Assembly: GCA_014529385.2 (NCBI GenBank)
Contig: CM043950.1
Span: 154,370,445 to 154,434,444 of the forward strand
Direction of reading: 5' to 3'
Origin: Adiantum capillus-veneris
Lineage: Eukaryota > Streptophyta > Polypodiopsida > Polypodiales > Pteridaceae
DNA: 64,000 bases
Position 1 is the stretch's first letter. Every line of letters starts with the position of its first letter. A model generated the notes under the pieces. The model made no database searches, had not been told where the DNA came from, and saw only the letters and a list, made by a program, of their open reading frames with translations. The translations under genes and the position numbers were made by a program. Shown here in pieces: positions 55,275-64,000 of this stretch.

Positions 55275-55427
55275 TGCTAAGATGGTTCTTCAAATCCTCC
55301 TCATCATAATGCATGTAAGGTCAGGTGAGCCAGTGAACAACTTTATGGCGCCCGTTAGGGTTTTCACCATGTATTGGACACTTATTCTCTCACCTGCCTT
55401 TACACCTGGCAGCTTTGGGTAGTTCAG

Positions 55428-56870
55428 TCAAGTAAGTTGGCTTCTTTGCAAAATTTGTTGTGCCTTCCACGTCCTAACCCTTGGTAAGGGACACAAGCTG
55501 AGATTGTCTCTGATATCTTTAGGTGCCTCTACCAAGTGGATTAGGTATTGTGGGTACTTTGTAAGCCAAGCCTTCCTCCACTTTGGCTGAGAATCCACTA
55601 TAAGCTTAACTCCTTCTGGATTCGAGGTGTCTGCATTGTAGAGAGGTACCGTTGGCTCTTCTCTGATCCGTTTGTTTATTGTAGCTGCCTCATATTTCAG
55701 CAATGGATATGGGAGAGAGGGTTGAAGCCACTCGCGCCTGAGATTGTTGGCGTCGATCTTCTGAATTGTCATAGATTTGAAGACCCTCTGCTCCCACTCC
55801 AAGGATTCCTTCATGCTTTCTCTTAGCTCTTCCTCTATTGCCTTACGCAATTTTTCTTCCTCTTCTTGTGTTAGATCCTGTGGCTCTTGAGAGGATCCTG
55901 CTATGCTTTCCTCTTGCATGGGTGTGTCCACAGGATCTGCCACATTGTCGAGGTCGATGCCCTCATTGGTGGCTGGCCCTAAGCTTTCTGCCTCTCCTCC
56001 TTGCTGGCCTTTCAACTCCTCAATTTGCCTGAGGAGTGTTTTCTTTTTCGCTTCAGCTTCTCCGCCCATATTCACAAGGAGGTCATTAAGTTCAGCGTTT
56101 ACTCTTTTAGCCTCCTCGAGCTTTTTCTTTATGCTTTCCACTTCTTCTTGCAGGGCTTTTTGGCTCTCCTCCATTCTTGTTTGCATTACGATAGAACCTT
56201 CAGCCATCATTAACCTCTGCTTTTTCTCGAGAGTCAGCTCCTTCTAAAGTTCCTGCATTTGCTGTTCATATAGTTGACTCTCGGAAATGATTTGAGCCGA
56301 GCTCGTAGCTCTGACTCTAGCAGGTGATGCTCGAAGCCTCTGGATGGTTTGATCTTTGACTTTTCATTGGTCCTTGAGCTCAAGGACTTCATCCAGGCTT
56401 CCTTCTTGTTCTATCTCTGCTTTTTCCTTGGCGTTTCTCATGGACTCTACTTCTTTCGATTCTTCAGCCAGCTGTAGTGTCAGATTATCTCTTTCTCTTT
56501 CGGCATCTTGCAATGACTTGCTGAGCTGCAGACACTCTTCTTCAGCTGCTTGTATTCTTTTTGATGCTGCCTCATTTGCTTCTTCCATTGCTTGGCAGTT
56601 TTGTAGAGTCGTTGCCAAGCTGGCCTGGAGGTCCCGGAGGTCAGCTTCTCTCTCTTTTTGCCCTTGGCTTTGTGCCTGCAGAGAATCCCTTTCCATTTTA
56701 GTATTTTCTTCGGTGGCTTTGAGAGTTATCATCTCTTTCTCTGAAGCCATGGATTGTGCTCGCAATCCGGCTAACTTTGTCATCACCACGTCCCAGTCAT
56801 TGGAGGGCGGGTGCAGGTCTACAGTGTCTGTAGCAATTTCTTTTAGTTCCACTAGCCGGATGCTTTGCAT
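55428..56870 (-). pseudogene. Extra ORF of element D, coiled-coil middle part
   Basis: Two frames, 56870-56364 and 56210-55428, joined by text with stops. Strong heptad patterns: LKATEENTKMERDSLQAQSQ, LRDLQASLATTLQNCQAMEE, SLQDAERERDNLTLQLAEES, and later MEESQKALQEEVESIKKKLE and EEEEKLRKAIEEELRESMKE. More than 250 residues of likely coiled coil, then a folded-looking end (WLQPSLPYPLLKYEAATINK, SQPKWRKAWLTKYPQYLIHL). This would suit a self-assembling structural protein. Function unknown. Confidence 0.55.
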
Positions 56871-57138
56871 CTATTCTTTATGCCCTGTTCTCGCCAAGTC
56901 GAATGCGACTGTGGCGGCTTCTTCCTTTGTATAGCCTACAGCTAGCAGGTCCAAAAATGCATAATAGGCCTCATCTAATCCTTTTTTCTTAGATTCAAGC
57001 TTGGTCTCTTGTTTTGGCTCAGGTTCCTGCCTTTGCTCTTACTCCTCTGCTTGCCTTTCTTCTTGTGTTTCCTCAGACTCCTTGCCTTCTGGTGGAGGGC
57101 TTCTAGGAGGTGGTGAGGGCGGTGGGATGGGTTTAGGG

Positions 57139-57636
57139 CTAGGGTTTAGGGAAATCTAGTAAAGCTGCCGGTTTTCCCTTTAAGTCGCTATCTGCTTTTG
57201 TTTTTCTTTCTCTTTCTTGGCTTTCTTGTTCATCTAGCAATTTCTGCCTTATCTGCTCTACTTCCTCCTCTGTGAAAGGGACATGGGGAATGTTTTCTGC
57301 TGCAGCATCAAGAATCTCAAAATTCTTGATATAATATTCAAAGCGGTCCCTTTGCACTCTTCTGGAAGATCCGGACAAAGACTCGAGAGATGGCTTCCAG
57401 AGTTCGTTTAAATCACCCTTGAGGGCTCTCTCCGCTCGGAAACTCTCCATCAGCCTCTCGAGTCTTGCCACTTTTTGTGACCTTGTCTCTTTGGCCGGCA
57501 CTTGAGCGAACTCTTTCTTTCCTTTCTTCTGCTTAGGTTGCTCCTCTTCAACTGGCTCTAGCCGTCTTTTCAACCTCGTAGCCACTCTTGGTGCCCTTTG
57601 CGGCTCATCTTCCTTGTCTTCTTTTACCTTATCCAA
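57139..57636 (-). pseudogene. Extra ORF of element D, basic linker
   Basis: 165 codons overlapping the preceding frame by 13 bases, so one frame change. Highly charged (RLKRRLEPVEEEQPKQKKGK), then LERLMESFRAERALKGDLNE and DRFEYYIKNFEILDAAAENI. Downstream, between 57138 and 56871, a proline-rich stretch (PPPSPPPRSPPPEGKE) and GLDEAYYAFLDLLAVGYTKE can be read across two stops. Possible nuclear localisation by the KK/RR clusters is speculative. Confidence 0.5.
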
Positions 57637-58451
57637 TCATTCTGAGATGGGGGGTCATGCCACCTTCCTTTAGCGTGTAGTGCCCCATAAACCACCTTGG
57701 TGATCAGTTCTCTTGGCACTATGTATGTTGGATTTTTGTTGCCCATCTTTACTGAGCTATCATGTATGTATGCCGCATAGTTGATTATCTTTGGGGTGCC
57801 CTTCGTCATTGCCCAAGTAAACGTTGTGGCAATTGCACCTGGCGGCATCCTGTACTTCTGTGGCCTCTTAGTGTACATGTGGAAGTACTGGTTGTACAAC
57901 TGGCTCATAATTGCCACCTTTGGGTTAACAATGTCTTCAAAGGTGTAATTTGCCTTTTTCTCCTTGTACACCTTGACTTCATCCCTTATTTTTGTTACAC
58001 TGTCCCCCTCATTGGAGAGGTCTAGTGCATGGGCTACAACCCTCTCCGTGATTATGATCTCTGTATCTGGTCTGCCTTGTAAATCTGTTACCTTGGCCAC
58101 TCCATCCTCTTTGATGCTTGTAATAAACTCCCATACTCTTTTGATGTCCACCCCTGCCGGTATTGCTTCAAAGTAGTTGTGGAGGTCAATTTTCTCCAAG
58201 TAGCCGGCCATTTTACTTCGTACAAACTCATTGAGCTCTCTAGGCAGCATTGGTAGCTCTATGACATTGCCTTCATTGTCCTTGAACACTCCCTGGTAGA
58301 TCTTTAGGTCATTGGACTCTAACAGATCCTCTTGTATCCAAGTGCTGGTGGGCTTTAGTGTTCCCTTTGGAATGACAAAGGGTTCCGCTTTGTCCAGATA
58401 ATCTTTGATGGTCATTCTTTTCTTATTTGCCAGTGACTTCGAGGCCGCCAT
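57624..58451 (-). pseudogene. Extra ORF of element D, N-terminal domain
   Basis: 275 codons from ATG at 58451 (MAASKSLANKKRMTIKDYLD). It looks like a folded domain: LPMLPRELNEFVRSKMAGYL, GVDIKRVWEFITSIKEDGVA, TEIIITERVVAHALDLSNEG, PQKYRMPPGAIATTFTWAMT, REL(I)TKVVYGALHAKGRW. The pattern of short motifs recalls plant-mobile or putative plant transposon domains attached to retroelements, but I cannot confirm a match. Not gag by position: it lies downstream of integrase, the opposite end from where gag belongs. Confidence 0.55.
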
Positions 58452-58614
58452 AGATCCTGTTGCACTCAGTAGTCCGAAGTTAGCGTTTTTTCCATATTAG
58501 CTGCGAAACTGAGTTTTACTTATCCAAATGACTTGAAAATTGAAAATAAAGCTTAAAAGGAACTTGTGAAGCTGTGCATGTACTCAGTGCAAATCTGGCC
58601 AAAAATTTCCATCT

Positions 58615-59490
58615 AGACATCCTACGCGTAGGATGTCTTTTTCATCAGAAGTGGTTCATACTTGACATGCAGGTAGTGTAAGGCTCATGAAACATGGCTA
58701 TAGGCTTGGATTTGAATTTGGATATCAAAAAGTGGATTTTTGGGCTGATTCAGGCTTTAGGTCACAATTTGAATGTCCATCATAGGTAGCAATTGATGTC
58801 CAAATGGGTCAAAAATTGGTATATGGGCTCATTGCACCATGGTATTGGCTCCCATGATGTCATTCTTTGCACAGAAGGCTAAATTTATGCTGGAGACATC
58901 CTACGCGTAGGATGTCTTTTTCATAAAAAATGTCATGAAAAGTATCTTGTGGGTTGTCCTTGGCCTATGGAACATGGCCATGTTCTTGGATTTGAATTTG
59001 GACATGATTTGATGCTTGTAAGGCTCTGTGAGGTGTTTTTGGGCTCAAAAAGTGTATCTTGAAGGTGTTGGGGGTCAAAAGTGATTAGAATGGCTTCAAA
59101 CTTGACATATGGGCTCTTGATGATGAGGTAATTGGATCTAGAATGATAAAACATCCCTTGCATGCCGAAAAGGTCAATTAGACATCCTACGCGTAGGATG
59201 TCTATTTCATCATTTTTTCTCCCTGACCACACAGATTGTTTGCTGATGTGTTGGTGAATGTGTTGTGCAAGTTTCATGGGATTTGAACAAGATTTGGTAG
59301 GTAATTGGCCCATTATTGCCTCTATGCCATAACTTTGCGTTTTTCCATGCATATGAGGTCAAACTTGGTCCAAATGTGATGAAACTTGGTGTATGGCTTG
59401 TAAATGTCATTCAGAACATGTGCATGATAAAAAAATGTTGGAGTCTGTGCCAAAAAGTTCCCTTGAGACATCCTACGCGTAGGATGTCTC
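58615..59490. repeat. Four tandem repeats with an invariant 24-bp palindrome
   Basis: The half-site AGACATCCTACG followed by its exact reverse complement occurs at 58615-58638, 58894-58917, 59180-59203 and 59466-59489 (one extra G/C pair in the last). Spacing is 279, 286 and 286 bp. The spacers keep only patches of likeness (CTTGGATTTGAATTTGGA in the first two, AAACTTG...ATGG later) while the palindrome is identical in all four. It holds ACGCGT at its centre. Position is between integrase and the extra ORF. Confidence 0.9.
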
Positions 59491-59608
59491 CTGGTGATTT
59501 TTTCAGTGCTGGTGCTCCTAGTGCTTGCCCTTTGCCCCCCTAAGTCCCTTTTGAGCCTAATTTCAACAAAAAAGCCAAATGGATAGAGTATAACTCCCTG
59601 TGTGGACT

Positions 59609-60124
59609 TCAGAGCCTTCGAGCCGTTTTCTGACTTTTGGAGTGCTTTTTGGCGATGAAATTTTGCGATGTTGATCTCCATAGCTTCCCGACCCCTTGGG
59701 GATCCTTGCCTGATGAATTTGTTGGAGCATCAAGTTCATCCTTTGTTCTTTGTTTCCCTTGATGAATTTGTTGGAGCATCTCCTGTGTGAGTGGTAGATG
59801 ATACCTCCTCAGTCGACATCCACTAATCCAGTTTGGCATTTCTTCACTTGCTAATGTAGCAAGCTTGACAGCTCCACTTTGTGATAGATCACTAATCACA
59901 AATGGTCCCATCCCTCGCTTTTTAAGTTTCTTGGCATGTTGCTTCAACGTATAAACAAGTACGTAATCACCTGTTTTGAACTCTTTGGTACGCACATGTT
60001 TGTCAAAAAATTCCTTTTGTCTTCTCTGTTTAGCATAGATTGAAGCGACAGCTCGTAAGCGGAGTTCATCTAGCTTTTCAAGATCATCAATCCTTGAAGA
60101 GAGCTCATGCCCTGTCCATTCCAA
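59609..60124 (-). pseudogene. Element D integrase C-terminal part
   Basis: 171 codons overlapping the core frame by 20 bases. KEFKTGDYVLVYTLKQHAKK, RGMGPFVISDLSQSGAVKL and WISGCRLRRYHLP are the Ty3/gypsy integrase C-terminal domain. The end (QGVGKLWRSTSQNFIAKKHS) has no clear counterpart. A frame change at about 60115 separates it from the core. Confidence 0.75.
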
Positions 60125-61043
60125 GCTTTTTGCTACTCGTAGAGTTGGGATTAGAAACTCTATGGGTAGTATAGCATCCTATTGATGTTTTGTAAGCTAC
60201 CCTGTATGCCCATAGGGTTGAGTGTAGCTGCTGATCCCAATCTGTTCTTGATTCTGACACTATTTTAGTGAGAACCATGCATAGTGTTTTATTTGTGGCC
60301 TCAGCTTGGCCATTGGCCTGTGGATGGTATGGTGCGGATTTCCTATGTATGACCATGAATTCCTCTAGCATATATTCAATGACTTCATTGAGAAAAAGTG
60401 TTCCACGATCACTGACAATTTCTATTAGTAACCCATAACGTACAAAAACATTCTCATACAAAAATTGTGCCGTGGTGCGTGCATTAGCTTTTTGTGTTGC
60501 TTTGGCTTTGACCCATTTTGTGAGATAGTCCGTAGCCACAATGATATATTGGGTATGGGTGCGATATGCAGGGGGTGATATAGGTCCCACAAAATCAATG
60601 CCCCATTTTGCAAATTCTCTTGCTCCCATCATTGGACGTAATGGCATCTCATCTCTTTTTATTGGCATCTTGGTGCGTTGACATGTGTCACAACGCTTTA
60701 CAAACTCTTCAGCATCCATGTGCAATGTAGGCCACCAAATTCCTGCGGTTAAGAAAATTTTTGCCGTCTTATCGCCCGAAAATTGGCCTCCACTTATTCC
60801 GCTATGTGCATGTTCTAGAATCAACAGGTATTCGCTTTCACTTGCACAGATTCTAAGTTGATTTTCCTTTCCCCGCTTATAGAGTTGATTCCCAATTAAC
60901 TGAAAGTCACGTGCTTCCAGCTCTATAACTTTTTTCCGTGCTCTCGTGATGTTCTCAAGGAACGTCCTAGTGGTTAAGAAGTCAATGATATATTGACTCC
61001 ATGCAGGTGCTATGTTTACCTGAAACAAAGTTGCATGATCCAC
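60105..61043 (-). pseudogene. Element D integrase (zinc module and core)
   Basis: 312 codons starting MDHATLFQVNIAPAWSQYII. Zinc module: His in LEHAHSG, then GGQFSG where the second His is Gln, and RCDTCQ. Triad: Asp in WGIDFVGPI, Asp in VSDRGTLF, Glu in NGQAEATNK, 35 residues between the last two. The core is more like general Ty3/gypsy than like A and B (NGQAE rather than NGLVE), so D is a separate lineage. The frame is lost upstream, near the insertion at 61065. Confidence 0.85.
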
Positions 61044-61064
61044 TGGTCATTTGGCACTACATAC

Positions 61065-61591
61065 TGTACAATTTGTAACATAGGAATGTGTGTCCGCATA
61101 CATAGTGCTACAACCGGAAGCATGGGTGCCCTGCAAAATACTTGGAAATAGCACGTAGCAAGACATAAACCGACTAATCGACATACCTGGAAACCACATA
61201 GATGCACAATCATGAGATACACGAACAGAGGGAGACAGAGTGCGAGAGAGAGCAATAGGGCGCGTGCAGACGCACCTCCTAGAATGGAGTGCTACGTCAA
61301 CACAGCGAGAGAGAAGAGGGAAGAGGAGAGAAGAGAAACGCAAGCACTGGGTGCAATCTCCCCCCGTGCAAGAGTGACCATTTCCCTCTTGCACGTATTT
61401 GTTATATAGATTTCTTGAATGGTCAAATTGGTTACAAATTGGCCGGCCGGTCATAAATGGCCAAAGCTCATAAAAGAGCACTTGAATAATAAAATGTACA
61501 TGATATACAAATACATTTGCATAGGCCAAGCTGGGTCTAGTCTTTTCCACCTGCGAGCTATAATAAATCATAAAATATCATTTCTATAACA
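61065..61591 (-). mobile_element. Candidate LTR of a further element
   Basis: Interrupts element D. Plus-strand limits TGTACAATTTGTAACATAGG to TTCTATAACA; on the minus strand it begins TGTTATAGAAATG, preceded by a purine stretch GGAGAGGTA. A start at 61074 (TGTAACATAGG) is equally possible. Target duplication is not clear (TAC on both sides at most). More GC- and CpG-rich than its surroundings. The ORF 61047-61571 across it is not a recognisable protein. Confidence 0.35.
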
Positions 61592-62032
61592 TACCTCTCC
61601 GTTGGAAAGCAACTGTCCTCAGTTGCTAATATAAAAATCTGCAAACAATACTTGTCAAAAACAGTGATTAGTATGTTGTGTCAAAAACATCACATAATAA
61701 AAGAAAAATTTATAAAACTAATCAATCATTAGCTTATGCCTGCTGTCATCCACATACTACCTATTCTAGTGTCCCATACCACTAGAATAAGCAGTATATG
61801 TCATACCCTGATGAATCAGGATATCATTGGTCACACTCATCATTAATCTCATAATGTCAAGTCCCATCACATAAATACTGTTGTAATAATCATCAGATAC
61901 CAAATACCAATCCAATTTCAATTTCCACAATATAAGTCCAAATCCAAATCACTTTTATTATGTACCCGCGTAACAAAATCATACATGTTACAGTGGTGGC
62001 CAGCCACTGCAGCTTGATTCTGTGATTGGTGT
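61592..62032. other. Unassigned sequence
   Basis: AT-rich, without a gene. It could be the internal part of the element whose LTR ends at 61591. Confidence 0.35.
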
Positions 62033-62260
62033 TGCCTCATCCGGCAAGTCTACACCAGTAAAGCGTGCTGCCTAGAGCGGAGAATCTGCACTAATGCTGC
62101 CTATATCGGCGGATCTGCATTTACCATTGTGAATAGATCTTCAATTTGTCAATGTACTGCCTAAATCGGCAGATCTGCAAAGATAACTAGTGTTGTCGAA
62201 ATTGGCGAATCTACACCAAGATGAGCATTTACACACTGCCTAAATCGGCGGGTCTGTGTG
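62033..62260. repeat. Cluster of six TGCCTAAATCGGC-type repeats
   Basis: The motif TGCCTAAATCGGC(A/G)GATCTGCA starts at 62033, 62069, 62098, 62158, 62194 and 62237, with variants. Spacing is 36, 29, 60, 36 and 43 bp. TGCC and GGCA pair as short stems, and the central loop varies most. Confidence 0.7.
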
Positions 62261-64000
62261 TATGTGACCAATGGACTAGACAAGACATAAAAACATAAAA
62301 AATGTACTACCTGTGTCACACCACATTGGAGTAAGGTTGAGTAACAGAGTACTTACAAATTGTGGCTCGATATCCCACAGCACCCCAGCTCATATGAGGA
62401 GTTGCATAGCTAATGAATAATCATGTCAATTAAAATTTTCACACAGTGCCAAGTAGTAAGTTGTGACCGTAGTAGAGTTGGAGTATTCAGTGGATAAAAC
62501 AATGCAGATTAGAAAAAGGAAAATATTATGTGATGTACTGGAGGGACATACCTGGAGGTTATTCTGCATCAGAAAATGTATGTACCTGTGTGTGCGCGTG
62601 CTTAGAGAGTTACAATTGAAAGAATGACAATTTGGAGTAGAGAGGCGCACAAAAAATAGAATGCTCGTACAAGCTGGAGAGGATTGTAACTGTGTTGTTC
62701 GAGGATGCTTGCCACTGTCTTTGAAAATGTTCTCATTGTTCACACAACTTTCCTATGACCTACTTACTTAATAGTCTATCTCCACTCGCTTCCGCTTAAA
62801 CAACCTCTATCTTATTTTATTTTTTCTTCCAGGTTTGTCGAACATACTAAGTATGTATATTTCACTAAAGATACAGTAAGAACTTCAATACTATAACATG
62901 GAAGACAGGTACAAAATGCAAAGTCCATAAGAGGACATTACTAAAAAGAGATAATTATAGAAATGTTGTTGCTTGTTGTCAGTAGGGAATTGTTTGTATA
63001 TCTAAATGGGAACTCGAAAAAATGGCAAGATTGTTAAGGTAAACTTGTATTAAAACGTGGTTATCAGAGGGTGTTCAGTACGTGTTGTGTGTTACTACAT
63101 AAAAATAATTATATTTATTGGTTGTAAGTGGGTGTCATATGAAATGCGTCGGCTTCTACTTCTGTGGGCTAAGTACATTGGGTGCTACAACATGATAATC
63201 CTGAGTGGGATTTGTTTGACAAAGAGGAGCCAACTCCTCGTAGTTCAGCTTGCTGAAGTGAAACAATTACGAGTATGTGTGTATTTAAAGTGTGATGTGA
63301 TTGCGTATATGGCATGGGCATGGTAGCAAACTACAAGCATACTGATTTGAGACAAACAAAATAAAGAAATGTGACATAAGTGTAAAATGGGGGGTCCTTG
63401 GTGCCTACACCTTCCTTAATGGTAGAAGGAAATGTGATCTAAAGAGTGCAAAGGAGGAGAGAGTTCGGTAAAGATAGAAGAAGGTGATTTAACCATTTTT
63501 GACATTACTTGATGCTTAAGATGATAAGCTGTAGAGAAGTTCAATTGTGCCTTCAGCCTCGACAAACCCCACTAGTGCCCCCCACATTGATTGTTGCTAG
63601 CTATGAAGCGTAGCATCATAGCAAACTATCCCAAGAGACCTTAAAGATTTATCACCTGACAGGAAGAGAGAGAAATGAAATGAAATGTTATATTAACAGT
63701 CAACAAAAGACAAAATTACCTATGAGAGCAAAATGACACGATCTTGGTGGATCTACTACAATGTCGGGGTACAAAATGAAATGAAGTAAAGTGAAATAAT
63801 TTAAAAATAAGACTAAAATTAAATGCTCAAAATCATCTATTAAAATCAATAGCATCATCGTCAAGTCGGTTGTCCGAGAAAGTATTGTAGCCGTCGATGC
63901 AGAGTATGAGTGTGGCATGGTGAACATTGACGAATTCCTTGGAAGATCGAGCTCGAGTAGTAGGCGGCGATCGTAAACCTCTGGCGGTTTCTTCAAAGTG
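62261..64000. other. No recognisable gene
   Basis: Short frames on both strands without known motifs. The last 300 bases are richer in CpG (GGCGGCGATCG, CGTCGATGC), and a minus-strand frame (63700-63996) runs off near the window end. It might be the start of a gene beyond the window, but nothing supports a product. Confidence 0.35.

Larger units (their letters stand above)
52775..61064 (-). mobile_element. Element D: Ty3/gypsy element with large extra ORF and palindrome repeats, 5' truncated
   Basis: In minus orientation: integrase (61043 to 59609), four tandem repeats with a conserved palindrome (59490 to 58615), an extra coding region (58451 to 55008), polypurine tract, 3' LTR (54944 to 52775). 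gag, protease, RT and RNase H and the 5' LTR are missing; the left part is cut near 61065 by another insertion. An extra ORF between integrase and 3' LTR is known in several plant Ty3/gypsy lineages. Confidence 0.75.

Noticed and set aside
61047-61571. 174-codon minus-strand ORF
   Set aside because: Covers a candidate LTR, has no recognisable domain and overlaps a junction between two elements.

Overview
The window looks like nuclear DNA of a land plant with a large, repeat-rich genome. The evidence is Ty3/gypsy elements with a second, archaeal-type RNase H (a Tat-lineage trait), a Ty1/copia fragment with a tRNA-Met-like primer site, GT-AG introns, long AC and CT microsatellites and a long complex satellite. 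The sequence does not settle which plant it is. A fern, lycophyte, bryophyte or gymnosperm is a guess. I see no rRNA, tRNA, CRISPR array or bacterial-type operon.

Layout. 1-35.2 kb is one satellite array broken up by retroelements. The satellite monomers are about 145 and 178 bp and are built on the core AGCTTGGACAAGTGGTGGAC. The array holds (i) a near-perfect tandem triplication, 1-9184, of a 3.2-kb unit made of one 2.69-kb LTR plus 0.5 kb of satellite; (ii) a degenerate coding island at 9.4-10.0 kb; (iii) a minus-strand solo LTR, 11936-13517; (iv) element B, 13953-21843, minus strand, which has gag, protease and the front of RT joined directly to integrase; (v) element A, 23823-32643, plus strand, which has the back of RT, both RNases H and integrase but no gag, protease or RT palm. 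A and B share primer site, polypurine tract, leader ORF and 4-bp target duplications, so they are related elements with complementary deletions.

35.2-42.9 kb is the only non-retroelement coding region. It holds a decayed multi-exon gene with a DGQH (ParB-like) motif, an intron carrying a 1.3-kb TTAA-flanked inverted-repeat element, an FCP1/NIF-like HAD-domain ORF, and a second broken HAD copy. Satellite core motifs recur in its introns and 3' part.

43-52.6 kb holds a minisatellite, a third LTR plus leader related to A (element C), a copia gag-protease fragment, a minus-strand element (E) with 438-bp LTRs and mostly non-pol coding sequence, and a 164-bp foldback. 52.8-61.0 kb is element D (minus strand): 3' LTR, a roughly 1100-codon extra ORF with long coiled coils, four about 285-bp repeats each carrying an invariant 24-bp palindrome, and integrase. 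From 61.07 kb to the end there is a candidate further LTR, a TGCC...GGC(A) repeat cluster and about 1.7 kb with nothing recognisable.

The most notable signals are the 50-80-residue leader ORF family repeated in three elements, the conserved palindrome array in D, the complementary deletions in A and B, the LTR-plus-satellite triplication, and the TTAA element.
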